From Amycolatopsis nalaikhensis (lineage in GTDB: Bacteria > Actinomycetota > Actinomycetes > Mycobacteriales > Pseudonocardiaceae): DNA of 64,000 nt. The notes under the pieces were generated by a model. That model was given only the letters and a program-made list of their open reading frames with translations, was not told the DNA's origin and searched no databases. A program made the position numbers and the translations under genes. The stretch spans positions 1,991,501 to 2,055,500 of the forward strand of contig NZ_CP127173.1 in NCBI RefSeq assembly GCF_030264295.1, read 5' to 3'. This document shows, in pieces, positions 58,389 through 64,000 of the stretch; position 1 is the first letter of the stretch; each line of letters starts with the position of its first letter.

Positions 58389-59468
58389 TTGCGGCGCGCC
58401 GTCGCGGACGCGCTGGGCGGCGGCCCGGCCGTCCTGCCGTTCACCGACCCCGCGCTGCGCGATGCGATGGCCCCGGACGAGCCCGCCGAGCCGGGCACGG
58501 CCGTGGTCATCGCCACGTCCGGTTCGACCGGCGCGCCCAAGGGCGTCCTGCTGTCGGCCCGCGCGCTGACCGCGTCCGCCGAGGCCACGCACACCCGTCT
58601 CGGCGGGCCCGGGCACTGGCTCCTGGCCACCCCGGCGCACTACATCGGCGGGCTGCAGGTGCTGGTCCGGTCGCTGCTCGCGGGCACCGAGCCGGTGTTC
58701 CTGACCGGCACCGGCTTCCGGCCGGACGACTTCGCCGCCGCGGCCGCGCGGCTGAGCGGCGGGCCGCGGTACACCGCGCTGGTGCCGACCCAGCTGGTCC
58801 GCCTGCTCGACGACGGCGGCGCCGGGCTGGCCGCGGCGAAGACGTTCGACGCGATCGTGGTCGGCGCGGCGGCGACGTCACCGGCGTTGCGGGAGCGCGC
58901 CGCCGACGCGGGAGTGCGGATCGTGCCCGCGTACGGGATGAGCGAGACGGCGAGCGGCTGCGTCTACGACGGCTTCCCGCTGGACGGCGTCCGCGTCGAC
59001 GTCTCCGGCGACCGGATCCGCATCGCCGGAGACGTCCTCGCCCACGGCTACCGGCGGCGGCCGGACCTGACGGCGGAGTCGTTCGACGGCGGCTGGTTCA
59101 CCACGTCCGACCGTGGCGTCCGCCACCCCGACGGCCGGATCGAGGTGCTCGGCCGGGCCGACGACATGATCAACACCGGCGGCGTGAAGGTGTCCGCGAA
59201 CGCGGTCGAGCGCGTGCTGTGCGCGCAGCCGGGCGTGCGCGACGCGTGCGTCGTCGGGCTGCCGGACCCGGAGTGGGGCGAGGCCGTGGTGGCACTGGTC
59301 GTCCCGGTGGGTGAGCACGGTGACCTGCGGGCGGCGGTCCGCGCGGAGCTGGGCCCGGCGGCCACCCCGAAGCGCATCGAATACGGCGCTGAGCTGCCGC
59401 TTCGCGGGCCGGGCAAGATCGACAGGGCGGCGGTGAAGGCCCGGTTGGCGGCGGGTCCGCGCGGCTGA
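58389..59468 (+). CDS. menE: o-Succinylbenzoate-CoA ligase
   Basis: An acyl-CoA synthetase of at least 359 residues. VVIATSGSTGAPKGVLLSARAL is the AMP-binding P-loop region (residues 40-61), followed by VPAYGMSETASGC, the GGWFTTSDRGV and RADDMINTGGVKVSANAVE hinge. It activates o-succinylbenzoate for MenB. The first common start codon is TTG at 58389, but homologous-looking codons continue upstream in frame to 58332 (ITTELLPVPLDGSPEAL), overlapping the menB end, where only ATT or CTG could initiate. It is shorter than E. coli MenE, as in other actinobacteria. Confidence 0.88.
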   Translation: MRRAVADALGGGPAVLPFTDPALRDAMAPDEPAEPGTAVVIATSGSTGAPKGVLLSARALTASAEATHTRLGGPGHWLLATPAHYIGGLQVLVRSLLAGTEPVFLTGTGFRPDDFAAAAARLSGGPRYTALVPTQLVRLLDDGGAGLAAAKTFDAIVVGAAATSPALRERAADAGVRIVPAYGMSETASGCVYDGFPLDGVRVDVSGDRIRIAGDVLAHGYRRRPDLTAESFDGGWFTTSDRGVRHPDGRIEVLGRADDMINTGGVKVSANAVERVLCAQPGVRDACVVGLPDPEWGEAVVALVVPVGEHGDLRAAVRAELGPAATPKRIEYGAELPLRGPGKIDRAAVKARLAAGPRG

Positions 59469-59519
59469 ATGGCGGCTCGCCGTTGACATTTACGGGGTGC
59501 GCCCGCTTGGCTACTCACC

Positions 59520-59663
59520 ATGACGCGCTTGATCAGAACCGCCCTGGTCGGCACCGCCGTCACCCTGGGGCTCCTCTTCCCCGCGGGCGCCGCGCTGGCC
59601 GACCCGCCCGCCGGCGAGCCCAACAGCGGCACGCTGACCTGGCAGCTGCCGACGTCGGACTGA
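59520..59663 (+). CDS. Small secreted peptide, 47 residues
   Basis: ATG at 59520 opens [20 protein letters not shown], a clear signal peptide with cleavage expected after GAALA (about residue 27). The mature part, [20 protein letters not shown], would be only 20 residues. There is no ribosome binding site, but TTGACA at 59483-59488 is placed about 35 bases before the ATG, with TGGCTA near -10, so the mRNA may be leaderless and start at the ATG. GC-rich third positions support coding. No family recognised. Confidence 0.6.
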   Translation: MTRLIRTALVGTAVTLGLLFPAGAALADPPAGEPNSGTLTWQLPTSD

Positions 59664-59712
59664 CTTCCCGGGTTCGCGTTCGCGGGTGATCACCATGGCG
59701 TTGAATGGCGCC

Positions 59713-60582
59713 ATGGCGAGCTTGAGCGAGTGGATCGAGGGGGCCCGGCCGCGGACGCTGCCGAACGCGGTGGCGCCGGTGGTGGCGGGCGTCGGCGCGA
59801 CGATCGCGCTGGACGCGTTCTCGTGGTGGCGGTCCCTGCTGGCGTTGCTGGTGTCCCTCTCGCTGATCGTCGGGGTCAACTACGCGAACGACTACTCCGA
59901 CGGAATCCGCGGCACGGACGAAAACCGCGTCGGCCCGCTGCGGCTGGTCGGCTCGGGCGTCGCGGCGCCGAAGGCCGTGCTGGCGGCGGCGCTGGTCGCG
60001 CTGGGCTTGGCCGGGGTCCTGGGGCTGGTCCTGGTGGCGGCCAGCGGGCACTGGTGGCTGCTGGTGATGGGCGCGCTGTGCATCCTCGGCGCGTGGTTCT
60101 ACACGGGCGGGACGCGGCCGTACGGCTACTACGGGTTCGGCGAGATCGCGGTGTTCGTGTTCTTCGGCCTGGCGGGCGTGCTCGGCACGGTGTACGTCCA
60201 GGCGGGCCGGGTGAGCTGGGCCGGGCTGGCGTGCGCGGTGGCGGTCGGCTCGTTTTCGACGGCGGTGCTGACGGCCAACAACCTGCGCGACATCCCGACG
60301 GACATCGAGTCGGGCAAGCGAACCCTGGCGACCCGCCTAGGTGACGGCGGAACTCGGCGGCTTTACCTGGCGCTGGTGACGGTGCCGTACGTGCTGAGCG
60401 TGGTGCTGGGGATCTTCCAGCCGTGGGTGCTGATCACGCTGGTGACGGCACCGTTGCTGCTGAAGTCGGTCCGCGCGGTCGGCGGCGGCGCGCAGGGCCG
60501 GGCGCTGATCCCGGCGCTGCGGGACACCGGGCTGGCGATGCTGGCCTGGGCGGTCCTGTCGGCGGTCGCACTGAGCGTCTAG
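59713..60582 (+). CDS. menA: 1,4-dihydroxy-2-naphthoate polyprenyltransferase
   Basis: A UbiA-family membrane prenyltransferase of 289 residues with about eight TM helices. The first Asp-rich motif is [12 protein letters not shown] and the second is [22 protein letters not shown]; both bind prenyl diphosphate through Mg. It joins the GrcC-made tail to dihydroxynaphthoate. ATG at 59713 ([20 protein letters not shown]) is preferred; GTG at 59686 and ATG at 59695 are in frame upstream. Confidence 0.92.
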   Translation: MASLSEWIEGARPRTLPNAVAPVVAGVGATIALDAFSWWRSLLALLVSLSLIVGVNYANDYSDGIRGTDENRVGPLRLVGSGVAAPKAVLAAALVALGLAGVLGLVLVAASGHWWLLVMGALCILGAWFYTGGTRPYGYYGFGEIAVFVFFGLAGVLGTVYVQAGRVSWAGLACAVAVGSFSTAVLTANNLRDIPTDIESGKRTLATRLGDGGTRRLYLALVTVPYVLSVVLGIFQPWVLITLVTAPLLLKSVRAVGGGAQGRALIPALRDTGLAMLAWAVLSAVALSV

Positions 60583-60606
60583 GCCGGGTCCCAAGCGCCC
60601 CAATGT

Positions 60607-60648
60607 GGCCTTCGGTGCGTCTGACGCACCCAGGCGGCCTTCGGTGCG
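60607..60648. repeat. Direct and inverted repeat cluster between menA and DUF gene
   Basis: GGCCTTCGGTGCG occurs twice (60607-60619 and 60636-60648), and GGTGCGTC-T-GACGCACC (60614-60630) is a perfect 8-base hairpin that overlaps the first copy. A further GC-rich hairpin-prone stretch runs to about 60725. It fills the convergent junction after menA and may terminate both genes. Confidence 0.75.
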
Positions 60649-60739
60649 CTGAATAGGCACTGCGGCGCGAAGCGCCTCCGTTGAGGGCGGTGGTGGGGGC
60701 ATGGGAGGAGCAACCAAGGCCGCCTTGGGGCGCTCGGGC

Positions 60740-61021
60740 CTAGACGCAGTTAGCGGCCGTGAGGATCGCGGCCGTCGCGGGCAAGCCGACCTCGTCGAGC
60801 CGCAGCAGCCGCCGTTTCGCGCGGGTCGTCCCGCGCCACAGCCCGACGCCGGTCGGCACCAGGACGATCGCCAGCACGCCGCCGAGCACGAGCTGCGACG
60901 TCCCGTCCGCCAGCGCCGCCACCACCGGGCCGACCGCGACGAGCAGCCCGCTGAGCACGCGCCAGCCGACGTTGCGCTCGCGGCCGACGCCCCGCACTTC
61001 GACGAACCCCGAATCGGTCAC
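60740..61021 (-). CDS. Two-helix membrane protein, hypothetical
   Basis: A protein of 93 residues. Two TM helices (VLSGLLVAVGPVVAALA and LVLGGVLAIVLVPTGVGLW) join through a short TSQ loop. The N-terminus is polar and basic and the C-terminus Arg-rich (RAKRRLLRLDEVG). No domain recognised. GTG start at 61021. It lies 13 bases after the cysteine desulfhydrase gene on the same strand and may be its last operon partner. Confidence 0.6.
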   Translation of the reverse strand: MTDSGFVEVRGVGRERNVGWRVLSGLLVAVGPVVAALADGTSQLVLGGVLAIVLVPTGVGLWRGTTRAKRRLLRLDEVGLPATAAILTAANCV

Positions 61022-61034
61022 CGGGTGAGCTTAG

Positions 61035-62111
61035 TCAGGCCTCGGGGAACTTCCCGGTCGTCAGGAACTCCTCGAACAACGCCGTGTGCGGCGCCAGGTC
61101 CAGGCCCTGCTGGGCGACCCACTCGTCGTCGTAGTAGGTGTGCGCGTAGCGCTCGCCGCCGTCGCACAGGAGCGTCACCACGCTGCCCGCCTGGCCGTCC
61201 TCGACCATGCGGGAAATCAGCCGGAACGCGCCGTAGAGGTTCGTGCCCGTCGAGCCGCCCGCCCAGTGCCCCGTGCGCTCGCGCAGCAGCCGGATCGCCG
61301 CCAGGGAGCCCGCGTCGGGGATCCGGAACATCTCGTCGATGACCCCCGGCACGAACGACGGCTCGCACCGCGGGCGCCCGATGCCTTCGATCCGCGACGG
61401 CATGCCCGTCGCGTAGTCGAGCGCGCCCGTCTCCCAGGCGCCGTAGAACGACGAGTTCTCCGGGTCGACCACGCAGATCTTCGTCGTGTGCCGCTTGTAG
61501 CGGACGTACCGGCCGAACGTCGCGCTCGTCCCGCCCGTGCCCGCGCCGACGACGATCCACGTCGGCACCGGGTGGCGCTCCGAACGCATCTGCGCGAACA
61601 CCGACTCGGCGATGTTGTTGTTGCCGCGCCAGTCCGTCGCGCGCTCGGCGTAGGTGAACTGGTCGAGGTAGTGGCCGCCGCACTCGGCCGCGAGCCGCTC
61701 CGCCTCCGGGTACATCGCCGGGGCTTCGTCGACGTAGTGGCACTCACCGCCGTAGAACTCGATGAGCGCGATCTTCTCCTTCGACGTCTTCCGCGGCACG
61801 ACGGTGATGAACCGCAGCCCGAGCATGCGCGCGAAGTAGGCCTCGGACACCGCCGTCGACCCGCTGGAGGCCTCGACGAGCACCGTGTCCGGCCCGATCT
61901 GGCCGTTGACCAGCCCGTACAGGAACAGCGACCGGGCCAGCCGGTGCTTGAGGGAGCCGGTCGGGTGGACGGACTCGTCCTTGAGGTACAGGTCGATGCC
62001 CCACTCCGGGGGCAGGGGGAAGACGTGCAGGTGGGTGTCGGCGCTGCGGTTGGCGTCGGCCTCGATGATCCGGACGGCCTCGCGGACCCAGCTGCGGGCG
62101 TGCGTGCTCAT
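61035..62111 (-). CDS. cds1: PLP-dependent L-cysteine desulfhydrase / cysteine synthase-like (Cds1-type)
   Basis: A fold-type II PLP enzyme of 358 residues. K55 in [11 protein letters not shown] binds [17 protein letters not shown] contacts the substrate carboxylate, and [18 protein letters not shown] binds the phosphate. The sequence fits the mycobacterial Cds1 group (L-cysteine to pyruvate, H2S and ammonia) rather than CysK, which lacks the long insert around [23 protein letters not shown] (about 167-190). ATG at 62111 overlaps the DUF4229 stop by four bases. Cysteine breakdown or sulfide production is the likely role. Confidence 0.8.
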   Translation of the reverse strand: MSTHARSWVREAVRIIEADANRSADTHLHVFPLPPEWGIDLYLKDESVHPTGSLKHRLARSLFLYGLVNGQIGPDTVLVEASSGSTAVSEAYFARMLGLRFITVVPRKTSKEKIALIEFYGGECHYVDEAPAMYPEAERLAAECGGHYLDQFTYAERATDWRGNNNIAESVFAQMRSERHPVPTWIVVGAGTGGTSATFGRYVRYKRHTTKICVVDPENSSFYGAWETGALDYATGMPSRIEGIGRPRCEPSFVPGVIDEMFRIPDAGSLAAIRLLRERTGHWAGGSTGTNLYGAFRLISRMVEDGQAGSVVTLLCDGGERYAHTYYDDEWVAQQGLDLAPHTALFEEFLTTGKFPEA

Positions 62112-62395
62112 TCGGGGGTGCCCGGGGTGTCCCCGCGCAGCTGCGCGCGCAGCTGGGCACGGGCACGGGCGCGCTTTTCGTTGCGCTTGGCCAGGCCGGC
62201 CGTGACGCGGGCGTTGAGGGAGCGGAACAGCAGCAGACCCAGCGGCAGGCCGACGACCAGGCCGATGAGCAGGGCGACCAGCAGCGGCACGCCGACCAGG
62301 GACAGCACCCACGCGATCACCGCGACCAGCAGGAACCGCGCCAGCAGGTACAGCGTCAGGTCACGGGCCAGCTGCGGGGGCTTCTCGTCGCTCAC
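62108..62395 (-). CDS. DUF4229 membrane protein
   Basis: A protein of 95 residues. Two TM helices ([20 protein letters not shown] and [15 protein letters not shown]) are followed by the basic helix [19 protein letters not shown], the DUF4229 layout. In other actinobacteria it is found near menA, as here. Function unknown. GTG at 62395. Confidence 0.8.
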   Translation of the reverse strand: MSDEKPPQLARDLTLYLLARFLLVAVIAWVLSLVGVPLLVALLIGLVVGLPLGLLLFRSLNARVTAGLAKRNEKRARARAQLRAQLRGDTPGTPE

Positions 62396-62406
62396 ACCAA
62401 CGCAGG

Positions 62407-62880
62407 CTACGCCCCGCCCGCGCGGTCCTTCTGCAGGCCCGCGTTGTTCGGACGGCCCTCGAAGCGGGTCGAGAGCACGACGGTGGTGTTCGTCCGCCCG
62501 ACGCCGGGGATGCGCCGGAGCCTGCCGAGGGTGCGTTCCAGCTCGTCGACGGTCGACACGCGCACCTTGACGACGAACGCCTCGTCGCCCGCCACCGCGT
62601 AGCAGCTCTCGACCTCGTCGAGCTCGGCGAGCGCGTCGGCGACGTCGTCCTCCGTGGCGGTGTCGGTCGGGTGGATGCTGACGAGGGCGGTGACGCCGAG
62701 CCCGACCGAGCTCGGATCGACGACCGCGTGGTAGCCGGTGATCACGCCGGCGGCTTCCAGCTTGCCCACCCGTTCGTGCACCGATGACGCGGACAGGCCG
62801 ACGGCCCGCCCGAGATCGGCGTAGGTGGCCCGTCCGTTGATGCGCAACGCCGCGATGATCTTCCGGTCCAACTGATCCAC
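62407..62880 (-). CDS. Lrp/AsnC-family regulator
   Basis: A protein of 157 residues. HTH: DQLDRKIIAALRINGRATYADLGRAVGLSASSVHERVGKL (about residues 2-41, shortened here by position); the RAM domain follows with AVVDPSSVGLGVTALVSIH and SCYAVAGDEAFVVKVRV. It lies 11 bases upstream of DUF4229-cds1 on the same strand, so it may control cysteine breakdown in response to cysteine or another amino acid (inference), similar to Lrp-type regulators next to desulfhydrases. GTG start at 62880. Confidence 0.85.
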   Translation of the reverse strand: MDQLDRKIIAALRINGRATYADLGRAVGLSASSVHERVGKLEAAGVITGYHAVVDPSSVGLGVTALVSIHPTDTATEDDVADALAELDEVESCYAVAGDEAFVVKVRVSTVDELERTLGRLRRIPGVGRTNTTVVLSTRFEGRPNNAGLQKDRAGGA

Positions 62881-63160
62881 GGGATCACTCTATGCGGTTG
62901 GACAATCCCCCATTGAGAGCACGTCTCGCGGCCGGTGACCCGGAGGAATGACATCCGGGCACGTCAAGTCGTCCTCAGGATAGTTGCACACCGTAAGCAA
63001 ACTGTCCGTTTTGACCTTTAAGGGCTCTTTACTCTTGGACAACCGTTCGAGTACCCGACGGGTGAAGTGCAACGATTGCCGCGTTGGCTACCCCGGCGCG
63101 ACGGGCCAGAAGGGCCCGGACGCCTCCGGTATAGCAGTGAGGTCGTTAAGGAGGCGGAAA

Positions 63161-63373
63161 ATGACCGCGACGATGGGCGGACGCCTGCTCACCCCTGGCG
63201 AGGTGGCGGCGCTGTTCCGGGTGGACCCGAAGACCGTGACCCGGTGGGCCACCGCGGGCCGGATCGGCTCGATCCGGACCCCCGGCGGGCACCGGCGGTT
63301 CCGGGAGTCCGAGGTGAACGAGCTCCTCGCGGAGCTGACCACGGACGCCAGCGAACCGGCGCGCAAGGCCTGA
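63161..63373 (+). CDS. bldC: Developmental regulator BldC (MerR-type DNA-binding)
   Basis: A protein of 70 residues, a single winged-helix MerR-like DNA-binding domain (LLTPGEVAALFRVDPKTVTRWATAGRIGSIRTPGGHRRF, given by location: residues 9-47). It closely matches Streptomyces BldC, which binds direct repeats in head-to-tail fashion and times the onset of development. ATG at 63161 with AAGGAGG six bases upstream. The 280 bases before it have no gene; TTGACC near 63013 is a possible -35. Confidence 0.92.
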   Translation: MTATMGGRLLTPGEVAALFRVDPKTVTRWATAGRIGSIRTPGGHRRFRESEVNELLAELTTDASEPARKA

Positions 63374-63678
63374 ACCACCCGGGCACCGGGGCCGTGCCGG
63401 GTACGGGGAACCACCCCGTCCCGCGCGGCCCTTTCGTGTTCCCGCGGCGCCTTGAATGATTCATTCAGGGTGCCGGAGGTCTTGAATGAGTCATTCAAGA
63501 CCTCCGACCGCCGCGGGGTTTGGCCGAACCACCAGCGTCCCGGAGCCGTGTGGTAAACGACGCGTACTACCGTCCCGCGCGGCTCTTTCGTGTTCCGGGG
63601 GTCACCCGGGACACCGGGTTCGGGCCGAAACCCGGCCGGAGCGGTTAACCTCGTGGGACCCACACGGAAGGATCCGGC
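63374..63678. repeat. 305-base non-coding stretch with a duplicated unit and nested hairpins
   Basis: GAACCACC, then 36 diverged bases, then CCGTCCCGCGCGGC-N-CTTTCGTGTTCC occurs twice with the same spacing (63372-63442 and 63526-63596). Between the copies lie TGAATGA-T-TCATTCA (63453-63467) and a perfect 15-base hairpin GGAGGTCTTGAATGA/TCATTCAAGACCTCC (63475-63505). No gene is seen. It separates bldC from the small membrane protein gene. Confidence 0.75.
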
Positions 63679-63864
63679 ATGCTCGCTCTGCTCGCGGCGG
63701 TCGGCGCGCTGGTCGTCGCCCTGCTCCTGTGGCGGTCGTTCGCCGGTCAGCGGGTCGGGGTCACCTCGGCCCCGCGCCGCGCCCCGATCGCCCCGGACGA
63801 CGACCCCGACTTCCTGCGCCAGCTGGCCGAACAGCAGCGCAAGCGCCGGGACGAAGACGGCTGA
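63679..63864 (+). CDS. Small single-pass membrane protein, hypothetical
   Basis: A protein of 61 residues. One TM helix (LALLAAVGALVVALLLW, residues 2-18), then a basic, acidic-tailed cytoplasmic part (PDDDPDFLRQLAEQQRKRRDEDG). ATG at 63679 has GAAGGA eight bases upstream. Similar small proteins accompany bldC in related genomes as far as I recall, but no function is known. Confidence 0.7.
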   Translation: MLALLAAVGALVVALLLWRSFAGQRVGVTSAPRRAPIAPDDDPDFLRQLAEQQRKRRDEDG

Positions 63865-63916
63865 GCCTGCCGGGAGCGCCCTGATCTGGCCAGCTCGCGA
63901 CGCCGAACCGGGTCCG

Positions 63917-63938
63917 CGGGGTGAGCTTTCCCACCCCG
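63917..63938 (+). terminator. Hairpin after the last gene
   Basis: CGGGGTG (63917-63923) pairs with CACCCCG (63932-63938) across an 8-base loop, 52 bases after the small membrane protein stop. The remaining bases to 64000 contain no recognisable gene. Confidence 0.45.
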
Positions 63939-64000
63939 AGCCGCAACGGCCCGCCTCGCCGCCCGCCGCGGCCCGGGCCAAAGCCCGGGTAAACCCTTCG

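Noticed and set aside
63939..64000. A tRNA or other RNA gene at the window end
   Set aside because: The GC-rich inverted segments do not form a cloverleaf with an anticodon loop.

Overview
The window is about 64 kb of very GC-rich, densely coding actinobacterial DNA. Several features point to Pseudonocardiaceae, most likely an Amycolatopsis-type genome (inference): GTG and TTG starts, bldC, DUF3558/EspG type VII secretion genes, menaquinone rather than ubiquinone genes, a complete 14-gene nuo operon under Rex-type operators, and a men/mgtA/menG gene neighbourhood also known from mycobacteria. I saw no tRNA, rRNA, CRISPR array, transposase or prophage.

Region 1 (1-16130, all minus strand) is an exopolysaccharide operon read from 16130 towards 1. 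It holds a GDP-mannose/UDP-glucose-type dehydrogenase, a GT4 glycosyltransferase, two Wzz-like chain-length proteins with degenerate ATPase domains, an asparagine synthase-type amidotransferase, a two-domain oxidoreductase, a heparinase II/III-like protein, a beta-helix lipoprotein, an O-antigen ligase/polymerase, a fused HAD-SIS heptose enzyme and a second glycosyltransferase cut by the window edge. Most junctions are 4-base start/stop overlaps. The gene set suggests an amidated-uronate, possibly heptose-containing, polymer.

Region 2 (16295-27813) is mixed. It has a helix-hairpin-helix protein, a GH75 chitosanase behind a palindromic operator, a polysaccharide deacetylase, a dimethylargininase with a divergent Lrp regulator, a crotonase-family protein, korAB (2-oxoglutarate:ferredoxin oxidoreductase), a sunset-domain membrane protein, a polyprenyl diphosphate synthase and a secreted protein.

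Region 3 (27836-30966) is a compact type VII secretion satellite: a small helical protein with a YxxxE motif, a DUF3558 lipoprotein, a WXG/PPE-like protein with N/Q-rich and G/P-rich tails, and an EspG chaperone. No secretion-machine gene is present. Part of it has visibly lower GC at third positions.

Region 4 (31014-49162, minus) runs menG, geranylgeranyl reductase (menJ type), then nuoA to nuoN. Two Rex-type operators lie between the reductase and nuoA.

Region 5 (49172-62880) carries a MarR-controlled membrane protein, two GT4 glycosyltransferases (one MgtA-like), an inositol-monophosphatase-family protein, menD, menB, menE and menA, a cysteine desulfhydrase-like enzyme, DUF4229 and an Lrp regulator. 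An M1 metallopeptidase and menB each carry one extra base that breaks the frame. menC, menF and menH are not in the window. Region 6 (63161-64000) has bldC and a small membrane protein.

Together, grcC, menD/B/E/A, menG and the reductase make menaquinone, which NuoA-N reduces using NADH. Compact perfect hairpins sit at many convergent gene ends, and related ones are embedded in two exopolysaccharide genes. A 13-base quasi-palindrome, GTCCAC-N3-GGAC, recurs eight times inside genes.
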